This document shows positions 1 to 9,154 of a DNA stretch of 64,000 bases, in pieces (within the stretch, counting starts at the first letter, position 1; every line of letters begins with the position of its first letter). This DNA is from Streptomyces hygroscopicus. Lineage in GTDB: Bacteria; Actinomycetota; Actinomycetes; Streptomycetales; Streptomycetaceae. Both the position numbers and the translations under genes were made by a program. The notes under the pieces were generated by a model, which saw only the letters and a list, made by a program, of their open reading frames with translations, was not told the origin of the DNA and did not search any database. Location of the stretch: positions 8,990,001 through 9,054,000 of the forward strand of contig CP018627.1 in the NCBI GenBank assembly GCA_002021875.1, in the 5' to 3' direction.

Positions 1-1
1 G

Positions 2-136
2 GCCAGCCAGCAGTACAAGGGCGACTGGTCCGCGCTTTTCGCCGGTCTGGTGCTGGCGATGCTTCCGGTGCTCGGCGTCTACATCCTCTTCCAGCGGCAG
101 GTCCAGGCGGGCCTGACCGCGGGCGCGCTCAAATAG
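2..136 (+). CDS. ngcG: C-terminal end of a carbohydrate ABC transporter permease (NgcG-like)
   Basis: Only the last 44 codons are inside the window; the stop is TAG at 134-136. The visible part reads as a final membrane segment (roughly LVLAMLPVLGVYILFQR) followed by a short tail ending AGALK, which is the usual C-terminus of MalG-type inner-membrane permeases of sugar ABC importers. The following genes (ROK regulator, xylFGH, dxs) match the S. coelicolor order in which SCO6005-6007 encode the NgcEFG chitobiose importer, so NgcG is the best guess. The name rests on gene order recalled from S. coelicolor; the family call rests on the tail sequence alone. Confidence 0.7.
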   Translation, partial: ASQQYKGDWSALFAGLVLAMLPVLGVYILFQRQVQAGLTAGALK

Positions 137-499
137 GGGCGGCCGGAGAGCGCTTTTCACGGCCCCGTCCTTTCCGTCGCGCGGCGTCGCGCGGAAAGGA
201 CGGGGCCGTGTGCTGTGGGCCGCCCCAGGGATTCCGTTCCGCCGGGCCGGCCGTACGCTGGCTGGAATATCGCCGCGATGCCGCGGACCCGCCGGGAGAC
301 GGGCGGGAGGTATCAGGAGGTGGACCGGAGGTGTCGGAAGGTGCCGCCGGGCGTCCCGCGACGGTCAGGGACTTGACGTGGGACAACCGTGGCGGCTCAG
401 CTTAGAGTTCACATGTTGGAGACACCGCTGGGCCTCACTGCTGCGGCCCGGCCGGCGGAGCGGCCGTCGTGCCGCCCGCGAAGGCGGGAGTGGATGGGC
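137..499. other. Intergenic region upstream of the ROK regulator
   Basis: The stretch holds the terminator hairpin at 158-210 and then about 290 bp of leader before the regulator. The only start signal I trust is the purine-rich segment at 481-490, just before the chosen GTG. The long frame that runs through 389-499 in phase with the regulator has unconvincing residue content and is treated as untranslated. Confidence 0.5.
158..210. terminator. Strong stem-loop terminator after the permease gene
   Basis: Two perfectly complementary 19-bp arms lie at 158-176 and 192-210, around a 15-nt GC-rich loop, 21 bp after the permease stop. There is no U-tract, as is common for Streptomyces terminators. 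Being symmetrical, it could work in both directions. Confidence 0.8.
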
Positions 500-1699
500 G
501 TGGAGACTCCGGGATCGCAGTCGTCGCTGCACCGGGCCAATCTCGAGCGGGTGGTCCGTGCGGTGCGGATGGCGGGCTCGCTGACCCAGGCGGAGATCGC
601 CCGGTCCACCGGGCTGTCCGCCGCCACCGTCTCCAACATCGTGCGTGAGCTCAAGGACGGCGGAACGGTCGAGGTCACCCCCACCTCGGCGGGCGGCCGC
701 CGGGCGCGCAGCGTCTCGCTCAGCGGCGACGCGGGCATCGTCGTAGGGGTGGATTTCGGCCATACGCATCTGCGCGTCGCCATCGGCAACCTCGCCCATC
801 AGGTGCTGGCCGAGGAGGCTGAGCCGCTGGATGTGGACGCCTCCTCCTCGCAGGGGCTGGACCGGGCGGAGCAGCTGGTCAGCAGGCTGATCACGGCCAG
901 CGGGCTGAGCCAGGACAAGGTGGTCGGCGTCGGTCTCGGCGTGCCCGCCCCGATCGATGTGGAGACCGGCACGCTGGGCTCGACCGCGATCCTGCCGGGC
1001 TGGGCGGGCACCAATCCGCGCGATGACCTGGCGCAGCGGCTCGGGGTGCCGGTGCATGTGGACAACGACGCCAACCTCGGTGCGCTCGGCGAGCTGGTCT
1101 GGGGCTCCGGCCGCGGGGTCGCCGACCTCGCGTACATCAAGGTCGCCGACGGTGTCGGCGCGGGGCTGGTGATCAGCGGGAAGATCTACCGCGGCCCCGG
1201 CGGTACGGCGGGCGAGATCGGCCATATCACCCTCGACGAGTCGGGCCCGGTGTGCCGCTGCGGCAACCGCGGCTGTCTGGAGACCTTCACCGCGGCCCGC
1301 TATGTGCTGCCGCTGCTGCGATCCAGCCATGGCGCGGATCTCACCGTGGAGCGCATGGTGCAGCTGGCCCGCGAGGGCGACCCCGGCTGCCGGCGGGTGA
1401 TCGGGGATGTCGGCCGGCACATCGGCAGCGGGGTGGCCAACCTCTGCAATCTGATCAATCCGAGCCGGATGGTGCTGGGCGGTCAGCTCGCCGAGGCGGG
1501 GGAGCTGGTGCTGGGCCCGATCCGGGAGTCGGTCGCGCGGTACGCGATCCCCAGCGCGGCCCATCAGCTGTCGGTGATGCCCGGGGCGCTCGGCGGCCGG
1601 GCCGAGGTGCTGGGCGCGCTGGCGCTGGTGCTCAGCGAGATGGGAGATTCGACGCTGCTGGACGGTGCGCTCTCGGCGGGGGCTCCGGCCCTCACCTGA
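500..1699 (+). CDS. rok7B7: ROK-family transcriptional regulator, Rok7B7-like
   Basis: A 399-residue protein. The N-terminal winged helix-turn-helix (about residues 20-75, core QAEIARSTGLSAATVSNIV) is followed by a ROK sugar-kinase-like domain with a phosphate-binding start (GVDFGHTHLRVAIG) and the ROK zinc motif CRCGNRGCLE near residue 255. Start chosen at GTG 500 because GGGAG at 486-490 is 9 nt upstream; an in-frame ATG at 494 has no room for that site. Position directly upstream of xylFGH fits Rok7B7 (SCO6008), known to control xylose transport genes and to influence carbon repression and antibiotics in S. coelicolor. Full kinase activity is not expected for the regulator subfamily. A near-palindrome before xylF (1795-1821) is a possible target. 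Confidence 0.88.
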   Translation: METPGSQSSLHRANLERVVRAVRMAGSLTQAEIARSTGLSAATVSNIVRELKDGGTVEVTPTSAGGRRARSVSLSGDAGIVVGVDFGHTHLRVAIGNLAHQVLAEEAEPLDVDASSSQGLDRAEQLVSRLITASGLSQDKVVGVGLGVPAPIDVETGTLGSTAILPGWAGTNPRDDLAQRLGVPVHVDNDANLGALGELVWGSGRGVADLAYIKVADGVGAGLVISGKIYRGPGGTAGEIGHITLDESGPVCRCGNRGCLETFTAARYVLPLLRSSHGADLTVERMVQLAREGDPGCRRVIGDVGRHIGSGVANLCNLINPSRMVLGGQLAEAGELVLGPIRESVARYAIPSAAHQLSVMPGALGGRAEVLGALALVLSEMGDSTLLDGALSAGAPALT

Positions 1700-1794
1700 C
1701 CGCCGGATCGCGGCCGTTGGCCCCGGTCTTGCCTGAGCGGCTTTGTCCGGTCACGCTCCGTCTATCCGGCCTGTCCGGCTGCGTTCACTCAGAT

Positions 1795-1821
1795 AACGAA
1801 TGGCACCGTTGCCATCTCGTT
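1795..1821. promoter_or_regulatory. Near-palindromic candidate operator for the ROK regulator upstream of xylF
   Basis: The arms AACGAATGGCA (1795-1805) and TGCCATCTCGTT (1810-1821) are complementary except for one extra base, giving an imperfect inverted repeat with a 4-nt centre. It lies about 95 bp before the xylF start, in the AT-richer part of the intergenic region, next to a possible TTGACG element at 1835-1840. Its location between the ROK gene and its presumed target operon is the reason for the regulator assignment, which is inference. Confidence 0.45.
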
Positions 1822-1915
1822 AAGGATTTACTTCTTGACGTCATGCGGGCGGCCGAGTTGACTTCCAGCCACCTCGGCCGCAATGACGCGGCCTCGTCAG
1901 GGAGGTCACCCCCAA

Positions 1916-3016
1916 ATGAACGCAACGATGCGTCGCGTCGCTCTCGCTGCTTCTGTCCTGTCGATGACCGTCGCCCTCGCCGCCTGTGGTTCGGCGAAGG
2001 AGGCCGACAGCGGCAAGAAGGACGAGAAGAAGAAGACCGGTCCGCTCACGATCGGGCTGTTGCTGCCCGAGGACCAGACGGCCAGATACGAGAACTTCGA
2101 CCGGCCATACATCACCAAGAAGCTCAAGGCGCTCTGCGCGGACTGCAAGATCCTTTACGTCAACGCCAAGTCGGATCCCTCGGTCCAGCAGCAGCAGGTC
2201 GACTCGATGATCACCAAGAAGGTCGACGCGATCATCCTCGACTCGGTGGACTCCAAGTCCATAGCCTCCTCGGTCAAGAGGTCCGACGAGGCCGGTATCC
2301 CGGTCGTCGCCTACGACCGGCTGGCCGAGGGCCCGGTCTCCGCGTACACCTCGTTCGACAACGAGACGGTCGGCAAGGTCCAGGGCCAGGCGCTGCTCGA
2401 GGCGCTGGGCGACAAGGCCAAGAGCGGCAAGATCGTCATGCTCAACGGCTGGGAGGCCGACCCGAACGCCGCCATGTTCAAGAAGGGCGCGATGTCCGTC
2501 CTCAAGGGCAAGGTGAACGTCGGCAAGTCGTACGACATCGACCGCTGGCTCGCGGACAAGGCCAATGAGGCCATGACGGGTGCCATCTCCTCCCTCGGCA
2601 AGAAGAACATCGTCGGCGTCTACTCGGCCAACGACAGCATGGCGGGCGGCGCGATCACCGCGCTCAAGAGCGGCGGCTTCAACCCGCTGCCCCCGGTCAC
2701 CGGCCAGGACGCCGAACTCGAGGGTGTGCGCCGGGTCGTGACCGGCGAGCAGTACATGAGCGTCTACAAGTCCTACCTGGACGAGGCCGCCGCCGCCGCG
2801 GAGATGGCCATCGCGCTCGGCCGCGGCGACAAGGTCAACGAGTCCAACACGGTCGACAGCCCGACCACCAAGGACATCCCGGCGACGCTGATCACCCCGA
2901 TCTCGCTGACCAAGAAGAACATCAAGGACACCGTCGTCAAGGACGGGAACTACACGGTCGCCCAGATCTGCACCGCCAAGTACAAGGCGGCGTGCGACGC
3001 GGCTGGTCTGAAGTAG
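1916..3016 (+). CDS. xylF: Sugar (xylose-type) ABC transporter substrate-binding lipoprotein
   Basis: A 366-residue protein with a lipoprotein signal: MRR, a hydrophobic stretch, then the lipobox LAAC at about residues 21-24, followed by a Lys/Glu-rich linker. The rest is a type 1 periplasmic-binding fold of the ribose/xylose class: opening strand LTIGLLLPED, repeated QQQVDSMITKKVDAIILDSVD, DRLAEGPVSAYTSFDN, and ANDSMAGGAITALK. Start ATG 1916 has GGAGGT at 1901-1906. It presents the sugar to the XylG/XylH membrane complex encoded downstream. Two hairpins separate it from xylG, which would favour more binding protein than membrane components. D-xylose is inferred from the S. coelicolor order; another pentose cannot be excluded. 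Confidence 0.88.
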   Translation: MNATMRRVALAASVLSMTVALAACGSAKEADSGKKDEKKKTGPLTIGLLLPEDQTARYENFDRPYITKKLKALCADCKILYVNAKSDPSVQQQQVDSMITKKVDAIILDSVDSKSIASSVKRSDEAGIPVVAYDRLAEGPVSAYTSFDNETVGKVQGQALLEALGDKAKSGKIVMLNGWEADPNAAMFKKGAMSVLKGKVNVGKSYDIDRWLADKANEAMTGAISSLGKKNIVGVYSANDSMAGGAITALKSGGFNPLPPVTGQDAELEGVRRVVTGEQYMSVYKSYLDEAAAAAEMAIALGRGDKVNESNTVDSPTTKDIPATLITPISLTKKNIKDTVVKDGNYTVAQICTAKYKAACDAAGLK

Positions 3017-3023
3017 CGGCGCG

Positions 3024-3051
3024 GGGCCGTCCGTCACCTCGCGGACGGCCC
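3024..3051 (+). terminator. Hairpin after xylF (attenuator or mRNA-stabilising stem)
   Basis: Ten-bp complementary arms at 3024-3033 and 3042-3051 flank an 8-nt loop, 8 bp after the xylF stop. In binding-protein-first ABC operons such stems often lower expression of the membrane genes relative to the binding protein. Confidence 0.6.
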
Positions 3052-3078
3052 GCCCGCCCCCTGACACACCCCCCAACC

Positions 3079-3102
3079 GAGGGGAGAGCGCGCTCTCCCC
3101 TC
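3079..3102. repeat. Perfect 24-bp palindrome between xylF and xylG
   Basis: GAGGGGAGAGCG at 3079-3090 is followed immediately by its exact reverse complement at 3091-3102. As RNA it is a second stem-loop 46 bp before the xylG start; as DNA it could also be a protein-binding site. The two hairpins in one intergenic gap suggest deliberate differential expression. Confidence 0.55.
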
Positions 3103-3147
3103 CGTCACACAGCAGGGATCTCCCTGCCCGGAACGGAGATGGCCATC

Positions 3148-3927
3148 GTGCCGAACGGACCCGTGTTGGCGTTGCGCGGGATCTCCAAGCGGTTCGGCGC
3201 CGTCCAGGCGCTCACCGACATCCATCTGGAGGTCCACGCCGGTGAAGTCGTCGCCCTGGTGGGCGACAACGGCGCCGGCAAGTCGACCCTCGTCAAGTCC
3301 ATCGCCGGAGTCGGCCCCGCCGACGAAGGCGTCATCGAGTGGCAGGGCAAGTCCGTCCAGGTCACCCGGCCGCACGACGCCCAGGAGCTGGGCATCGCGA
3401 CCGTGTACCAGGACCTCGCCCTCTGCGACAACATCGACGTCGTCGGCAACCTCTTCCTCGGCCGCGAGATCTTGCGCGCCGGGGTGCTCGACGAGGTCGA
3501 GATGGAGCGGCGCTCCCGTGAGTTGCTGCAGACCCTGTCGATCCGTATCCCCAGTGTGCGGATCCCGATCGCCTCGCTCTCGGGTGGCCAGCGGCAGACC
3601 GTCGCCATCGCCCGTTCGATGCTCGGCGAGCCCAAGCTGGTGATCCTGGACGAGCCGACCGCCGCCCTCGGCGTCGAGCAGACCGCGCAGGTCCTCGACC
3701 TGGTCGAGCGGCTGCGCGACCGTGGTCTCGCCGTCATCCTCATCAGCCACAACATGGCCGACGTCAAGGCCGTCGCGGACCGCGTCGCGGTGCTGCGGCT
3801 GGGCCGTAACAACGGCATCTTCGATGTGAAGACCACCTCTCAGGAAGAGATCATTTCCGCCATCACCGGCGCCACGGACAACGCCGTGACCCGTCGCAAG
3901 GCGCGTAGCGGGGAGGTCGCGAAGTGA
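3148..3927 (+). CDS. xylG: Sugar ABC transporter ATP-binding protein (xylose-type)
   Basis: A 259-residue single ABC ATPase. Walker A is GDNGAGKST (about residues 40-48), then the Q-loop region VYQDLALCDN, signature LSGGQRQ (about 145-151), Walker B LVILDEPTA and switch His in LISHNM. It energises import with XylF and XylH. E. coli XylG carries two ATPase modules; this protein has one, the normal arrangement in actinobacterial homologues, so it would act as a homodimer. GTG 3148 was chosen because GGAG (3135-3138) sits 9 nt upstream; ATG 3139 touches that site. The stop overlaps the permease start by 4 bp (GTGA), so the two are translationally coupled. Confidence 0.88.
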   Translation: MPNGPVLALRGISKRFGAVQALTDIHLEVHAGEVVALVGDNGAGKSTLVKSIAGVGPADEGVIEWQGKSVQVTRPHDAQELGIATVYQDLALCDNIDVVGNLFLGREILRAGVLDEVEMERRSRELLQTLSIRIPSVRIPIASLSGGQRQTVAIARSMLGEPKLVILDEPTAALGVEQTAQVLDLVERLRDRGLAVILISHNMADVKAVADRVAVLRLGRNNGIFDVKTTSQEEIISAITGATDNAVTRRKARSGEVAK

Positions 3928-5240
3928 CCACGAACGTCGACAAGACCAACGGCGGCGCGTCGAACGGCGGCAACAAGGCGAGCGGCCCGGCCGACGTCAA
4001 CCCCGTCGCCAAGGACGCGGTCACCGTCGTCGACCCCCGGCTGCTGGTCCGTCAGGAGGGGTTCAAGGGCTATCTGGCGGAGTTCGGCCGGAAGATGCGC
4101 AGCGGCGATCTGGGCGCGGTCCCGGTCATCGTCGGCATCGCCATCATCTGGGCGGTCTTCCAGTGGAAGGACAGCGCCTTCCTCTCGCCCAAGAACCTCT
4201 CCGACCTCTCGATCCTGCTCGGCGGCACCGGCATGATCTCGGTCGGGATCGTCTTCGTGCTGCTGCTCGGTGAGATCGACCTGTCCGTCGGCTCGCTCAG
4301 CGGTCTGGCGGCGGCCACTTTGGCGGTGCTCAACGTCAACGAGGGGGTGCCCGAGGGGATCGCGGTGATCGCCGCGCTCGCCAGCGGCGCGGCTCTCGGC
4401 GCGCTGCACGGCTTCTTCTTCGCCAAGATAGGCGTCCCGGCCTTCGTGGTGACCCTGGCCGGTCTGCTGGCCTGGAACGGTCTGATGCTCCAGGTGCTCG
4501 GCACCACCGGCACCATCAGCATCGCCGACGACAGCTTCGTGCGGGATCTCACCGCCCACTACTTCAGCCAGCTCATCGCCGCGTACGGGGTGGCCGCGCT
4601 GGCGACGGCGGGCTTCTTCCTCGCCCAGTTCCTGGACAGCAGGCGCCGTAAGGCGGTCGGCGTGCCCTCGCGGCCGCTGAGCGAGATCCTGGTCCGCACG
4701 GGCGTGCTCGCGGTGATCGCCTTCGCCGCGGCCTGGCGGCTCAATGAGTACAAGGGCCTGCCCCTCGCCTTGGTGATCTTCGTGGCGGTCCTGGTGATCC
4801 TCGACTTCGTGGTCCGCCGCACCGCCTACGGGCGCAAGGTGATCGCCCTGGGCGGCAGCGTCGAGGCCGCCCGCCGCGCGGGCATCAACGTCGTCGCCAT
4901 CCGGATCTCGGTCTACTCGCTGGCCGGGCTGATGGCCGCGTGCGGCGGCATCATGATCGCCTCCCGGATCGGCTCCGCCAGCCAGCAGGCCGGCACCGGC
5001 AACCTGCTGATGGAGGCCATCGCGGCCGCGGTCATCGGCGGCACCAGCCTCTTCGGCGGCCGTGGCTCGGTCTGGTCGGCGCTGCTCGGCATGCTGGTCA
5101 TCGGCTCGATCTCGTCGGGGATGAACCTGCTGGGCGTCGCGAACTCCGTCCAGTACATGATCACCGGTGGCGTGCTGCTGGCCGCCGTCGTCATCGACTC
5201 GGTGTCCCGCAGGACACAACGGTCCGCGGGTCGCGGCTGA
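3924..5240 (+). CDS. xylH: Sugar ABC transporter permease (xylose-type)
   Basis: A 438-residue integral membrane protein of the XylH/RbsC branched permease class. A hydrophilic N-terminal extension of about 65 residues precedes a run of about ten hydrophobic segments; family landmarks are LLGEIDLSVGSLSG (about residue 115), the EAA-like loop GGSVEAARRAGINV and the C-terminal IGGTSLFGGRGSVWSALLG. It forms the membrane channel for the sugar delivered by XylF and driven by XylG. It starts with GTG overlapping the xylG stop, and a terminator hairpin follows at 5258-5291, so it is the last gene of the transporter operon. Confidence 0.87.
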   Translation: MTTNVDKTNGGASNGGNKASGPADVNPVAKDAVTVVDPRLLVRQEGFKGYLAEFGRKMRSGDLGAVPVIVGIAIIWAVFQWKDSAFLSPKNLSDLSILLGGTGMISVGIVFVLLLGEIDLSVGSLSGLAAATLAVLNVNEGVPEGIAVIAALASGAALGALHGFFFAKIGVPAFVVTLAGLLAWNGLMLQVLGTTGTISIADDSFVRDLTAHYFSQLIAAYGVAALATAGFFLAQFLDSRRRKAVGVPSRPLSEILVRTGVLAVIAFAAAWRLNEYKGLPLALVIFVAVLVILDFVVRRTAYGRKVIALGGSVEAARRAGINVVAIRISVYSLAGLMAACGGIMIASRIGSASQQAGTGNLLMEAIAAAVIGGTSLFGGRGSVWSALLGMLVIGSISSGMNLLGVANSVQYMITGGVLLAAVVIDSVSRRTQRSAGRG

Positions 5241-5257
5241 CCCGGACGTCTCACCCG

Positions 5258-5291
5258 GCTGCCCGGTGCCTCCACGGAGGCGCCGGGCAGC
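5258..5291 (+). terminator. Stem-loop terminator of the xylFGH operon
   Basis: Arms at 5258-5273 and 5276-5291 pair over 16 positions with one mismatch around a 2-nt centre, 17 bp after the xylH stop. It separates the transporter from dxs. Confidence 0.7.
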
Positions 5292-5411
5292 TGTCTGAAA
5301 AGAACACGCGTGACGGACATCGCATGGGGGGAGGTCTGCGCCGGAGGGCGGAACATTAGACTCGGACGGACCGGCAAGCTCCATGGAGACGCTCGAAGCA
5401 AGGAGGCACGG

Positions 5412-7376
5412 GTGCTGCTGACCCGCATCACGGGACCGCGCGATCTGGACCGGCTCACTCCGGAGGAGCTGGACCAGCTGGCCGCGGAGATCCGCTCCTT
5501 CCTCGTCGACGCCGTCTCCAAGACCGGTGGCCATCTCGGCCCCAATCTCGGCGTGGTGGAGCTGACCATCGCCCTGCACCGGGTCTTCGAGTCGCCCCGG
5601 GACAAGGTGCTGCTGGACACCGGGCACCAGTCCTACGTCCACAAGCTGCTCACCGGCCGCCAGGACTTCTCCAAGCTCAAGAGCAAGGGTGGTTTGTCCG
5701 GTTATCCCTCGCGGTCCGAGTCCGAGCACGACGTCATCGAGAACAGTCACGCCTCGACCGTCCTCGGCTGGGCCGAGGGCCTCGCCAAGGCCAATGAGTT
5801 GCTCGGCAAGCAGGACCATGTGGTCGCCGTGATCGGCGACGGCGCGCTGACCGGCGGTATGGCCTGGGAGGCGCTCAACAACATCGCCGCGGCCAAGAAC
5901 CGCCCGCTGGTCATCGTCGTCAACGACAACGAGCGCTCCTACGGCCCGACCATCGGCGGCCTGGCCAACCACCTCGCCACCCTCCGCACCACCGACGGCT
6001 ATGAGCGCTTCCTGGCCCGCGGCAAGGACCTGCTGGAGCGCACCCCGGTCGTCGGCAGGCCGCTGTACGAGACGCTGCACGGGGCCAAGAAGGGGCTGAA
6101 GGACTTCATCACCCCGCAGGGCATGTTCGAGGACCTGGGGCTGAAGTACGTCGGCCCGATCAACGGCCATGACATCGAGGCGCTGGAGTCGGCGCTGCAG
6201 CGGGCGAAGCGTTTCGGCGGCCCGGTCATCGTGCACTGCCTCACCGAGAAGGGCCGCGGCTACCAGCCCGCCCTGCAGGACGAGGCGGACCGCTTCCACG
6301 CCGTCGGCAAGATCCACCCGGACACCGGGCTGCCGATCTCGGCCTCCGGCGCCGACTGGACCTCGGTCTTCGGCGAGGAGATGGTCAAGCTCGGCGAGGA
6401 GCGCGAGGACATCGTCGCGATCACGGCGGCCATGCTGCACCCGGTGGGGCTCACTCAGTTCGCCAAGCGCTTCCCGGAGCGGGTCTACGACGTGGGCATC
6501 GCCGAGCAGCACGCGGCCGTCTCGGCGGCCGGGCTCGCCACCGGCGGGCTCCACCCGGTCTTCGCCGTCTACGCCACCTTCCTCAACCGCGCCTTCGACC
6601 AGGTCCTGATGGATGTGGCCCTGCACAAGTGCGGGGTGACCTTCGTGCTGGACCGCGCCGGTATCACCGGCACCGACGGGGCCTCGCACAACGGCATGTG
6701 GGACATGTCGCTCCTGCAGGTCGTCCCGGGCCTGCGGATCGCCGCCCCGCGCGACGCCGACCAGGTCCGCGCCCAGCTGCGCGAGGCCGTGGAGGTGGAG
6801 GACGCGCCGACCGTGGTGCGCTACTCCAAGGGCGCGGTGGGCCCGGCGGTCGCGGCCGTCGGCAGGATCGGTGGCATGGACGTACTGCGGGAGCCCGCGG
6901 CGGCCGACCGTGAGCGGCCCGATGTGCTGCTGGTCTCGGTGGGCGCGCTGGCCCCGATGTGCTTGGAGATTGCCGACCTTCTCGACAAACAGGGCATTTC
7001 CACTACGGTGGTCGACCCCCGCTGGGTCAAGCCGGTCGACGAGGAGCTGCCCGCCCTCGCCGAGCGCCACCGCGTCGTCGTCACCGTCGAGGACAACAGC
7101 CGGGTCGGCGGTGTGGGCTCCGCCGTCGCCCAGGCGCTGCGCGACTCGGGCGTCGACATGCCGGTGCGCGACTTCGGCATCCCGCCGCGCTTCCTCGACC
7201 ATGCCTCCCGTAAGGAGGTCATGGCGGAGATCGGGCTGACCGCGCCGGACATCGCCCGGCAGGTCACCGGGCTGGTCGCCAGGATCGGCGGCCGCTACGG
7301 GAGCGAGTCGGCGCACGCGGGCTCCCAGGGCGCGGATGTGACCCGGTCGACGACGGCCGAGCCGGTGCGCGACTGA
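5412..7376 (+). CDS. dxs: 1-deoxy-D-xylulose-5-phosphate synthase
   Basis: A 654-residue thiamine-diphosphate enzyme that condenses pyruvate and glyceraldehyde 3-phosphate to DXP, the first step of the MEP isoprenoid pathway (also feeding thiamine and pyridoxal). Domain I has [16 protein letters not shown] and the ThDP/Mg motif [16 protein letters not shown] (about residues 144-159); domain II has the transketolase pyrimidine-site segment VGIAEQHA (about 361-368); domain III is the C-terminal transketolase fold. Length is normal for the family. Start GTG 5412 follows AGGAGG at 5401-5406; a longer in-frame start at 5310 would add an atypical 34-residue tail. It sits downstream of xylFGH as in S. 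coelicolor but has its own terminator-bounded unit. Streptomyces often carry a second dxs elsewhere. Confidence 0.93.
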   Translation: MLLTRITGPRDLDRLTPEELDQLAAEIRSFLVDAVSKTGGHLGPNLGVVELTIALHRVFESPRDKVLLDTGHQSYVHKLLTGRQDFSKLKSKGGLSGYPSRSESEHDVIENSHASTVLGWAEGLAKANELLGKQDHVVAVIGDGALTGGMAWEALNNIAAAKNRPLVIVVNDNERSYGPTIGGLANHLATLRTTDGYERFLARGKDLLERTPVVGRPLYETLHGAKKGLKDFITPQGMFEDLGLKYVGPINGHDIEALESALQRAKRFGGPVIVHCLTEKGRGYQPALQDEADRFHAVGKIHPDTGLPISASGADWTSVFGEEMVKLGEEREDIVAITAAMLHPVGLTQFAKRFPERVYDVGIAEQHAAVSAAGLATGGLHPVFAVYATFLNRAFDQVLMDVALHKCGVTFVLDRAGITGTDGASHNGMWDMSLLQVVPGLRIAAPRDADQVRAQLREAVEVEDAPTVVRYSKGAVGPAVAAVGRIGGMDVLREPAAADRERPDVLLVSVGALAPMCLEIADLLDKQGISTTVVDPRWVKPVDEELPALAERHRVVVTVEDNSRVGGVGSAVAQALRDSGVDMPVRDFGIPPRFLDHASRKEVMAEIGLTAPDIARQVTGLVARIGGRYGSESAHAGSQGADVTRSTTAEPVRD

Positions 7377-7405
7377 ACCACCGGGTCGCCACCCCCTTCC
7401 CACCC

Positions 7406-7438
7406 GGGCCGGCCGGAGCCTCCTGCTCCGACCGGCCC
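7406..7438 (+). terminator. Stem-loop terminator of dxs
   Basis: Arms 7406-7419 and 7425-7438 pair with a single C/A mismatch around a 5-nt loop, 29 bp after the dxs stop. Confidence 0.75.
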
Positions 7439-7568
7439 ATCGTGTGTCCCCCGGGCCCGCCCCCATCGGGTGAATCGGCCGGGGCTTCGGGGGTGCGCAC
7501 CTCCCTCCCGCCCGGTTGGCAGAACCATGGGCGCCCACGGGGCACGGGCAGGCGCGGAGGTGGCATCG

Positions 7569-9140
7569 GTGAGCGAGCGGGAACCCGAGGGCCGCTCCGG
7601 CGGCGGCACTGGTGGCGATGGCGGCCGTAAGGTCCGGCCGGACTATCTGCGGACGAAGTCGATCGAACAGTCCATCAAGGACACCGAGGAGCCCGAACAC
7701 GCCCTGACCCGGTCGCTGTCCGCCCTGGACCTCACGGTCTTCGGCGTCGGCGTGATCATCGGGACCGGCATCTTCGTCCTCACCGGGGCCGTCGCCAAGG
7801 AGCAGGCGGGCCCCGCGACCGCCCTCGCCTTCGTCGTCGCGGGCATCGTCTGCGCGCTGGCCGCGCTCTGCTACGCCGAGTTCGCCTCGACCGTGCCGGT
7901 GGCCGGATCCGCGTACACCTTCTCGTACGCCTCACTGGGCGAGCTGCCCGCCTGGACCATCGGCTGGGACCTGGTGCTGGAGTTCGCGCTCGGCACCGCC
8001 GTGGTCGCGGTCGGCTGGGCCGGCTACATCCGCTCGCTGCTGGCCAACGGCGGCTGGGAGCTGCCCGCCGCCCTGTCCGGGCCCGACGCGGCGCACGGCT
8101 TCTCCTTCGATGTGCTCGCCGCCGCGCTGGTGCTGGCGATCACCGTGATCCTGGTCCTCGGGATGAAGCTGTCGGCGCGGGTCACCTCGGTGGTGGTCGG
8201 GGTGAAGGTGGCCGTGGTGCTGCTGGTCATCATCGCGGGCTCCTTCTTCATCGACCCTGCCAACTACCACCCCTTCATCCCCGAGGCCAAGGGCACGGTC
8301 TCGGGCTCGGGACTCACCGCGCCGCTGATCCAGCTGATGTTCGGCTACCAGCCGACGACCTTCGGCGTCGAGGGCATCTTCACCGCCGCCGCCGTGGTCT
8401 TCTTCGCCTTCATCGGCTTCGACGTGGTGGCGACCGCGGCGGAGGAGACCAGGAACCCCCAACGGGACATGCCCCGGGGCATCCTCGGCTCGCTCCTCAT
8501 CTGCACCGTGCTCTATGTCGCCGTGTCGATCGTGGTCACCGGGATGCAGAAATACACCCGGCTGACGGTGGACGCCCCGCTCGCCGACGCCTTCAAGGCC
8601 ACCGGACACCCCTTCTACGCGGGCGTCATCAGCTTCGGCGCCGCGGTCGGGCTGACCACGGTGTGCATGATCCTGCTGCTCGGCCAGAGCCGGGTGTTCT
8701 TCGCGATGAGCCGGGACGGGCTGCTGCCCAGGGTCTTCTCCCGGGTGCATCCGCGCTTCCGCACGCCCTACCGCTCGACGATCCTGCTCGGCACGCTCAT
8801 CGCCATCGTCGCCGGGTTCACCAGCATCTCCCAGCTCGCCGCCCTGGTGAACATCGGCACGCTCTTCGCCTTCGTCGTGGTCGCGCTCGGCGTGCTGATC
8901 CTCCGCAACACCCGGCCCGATCTGCCCCGCGCCTTCCGCACGCCATGGGTGCCGGTGCTGCCGATCGTGTCGGTGGCCGCCTCGCTGTGGCTGATGCTCA
9001 ATCTGCCCGCCGAGACCTGGCTGCGGTTCGCGGTGTGGATGGCCATCGGCTTCGTCGTCTACTTCCTGTACGGGCGCCGCCACAGCCGGGTGGCCGAGAC
9101 GGGGACGCGTACGGAAAAGGGCCCGCGAGGAGCCGCCTGA
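7569..9140 (+). CDS. APC-family amino acid permease (cationic amino acid transporter type)
   Basis: A 523-residue membrane protein. After a Gly/Arg-rich cytosolic start come the APC hallmark VIIGTGIFVLTG in segment 1, then about twelve further hydrophobic helices, with FFAFIGFDVVATAAEETRNPQRDMPRGI in the middle (the CAT-subfamily signature) and a C-terminal pair of helices before GRRHSR. It most likely imports an amino acid by cation symport or exchange; the exact substrate is not readable. GTG 7569 was selected because GGAGG at 7556-7560 is 8 nt upstream; the longer frame back to 7470 has atypical residues and overlaps the dxs terminator neighbourhood. Confidence 0.85.
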   Translation: MSEREPEGRSGGGTGGDGGRKVRPDYLRTKSIEQSIKDTEEPEHALTRSLSALDLTVFGVGVIIGTGIFVLTGAVAKEQAGPATALAFVVAGIVCALAALCYAEFASTVPVAGSAYTFSYASLGELPAWTIGWDLVLEFALGTAVVAVGWAGYIRSLLANGGWELPAALSGPDAAHGFSFDVLAAALVLAITVILVLGMKLSARVTSVVVGVKVAVVLLVIIAGSFFIDPANYHPFIPEAKGTVSGSGLTAPLIQLMFGYQPTTFGVEGIFTAAAVVFFAFIGFDVVATAAEETRNPQRDMPRGILGSLLICTVLYVAVSIVVTGMQKYTRLTVDAPLADAFKATGHPFYAGVISFGAAVGLTTVCMILLLGQSRVFFAMSRDGLLPRVFSRVHPRFRTPYRSTILLGTLIAIVAGFTSISQLAALVNIGTLFAFVVVALGVLILRNTRPDLPRAFRTPWVPVLPIVSVAASLWLMLNLPAETWLRFAVWMAIGFVVYFLYGRRHSRVAETGTRTEKGPRGAA

Positions 9141-9154
9141 CCGGTCCTGCCGTC

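Noticed and set aside
3840..7700. Very long open frame (over 1280 codons) on the minus strand opposite xylH and dxs
   Set aside because: It is the antisense shadow of strongly coding GC-rich genes; its residues are His/Asp/Arg-rich without any domain, while the plus strand has complete, motif-bearing proteins.
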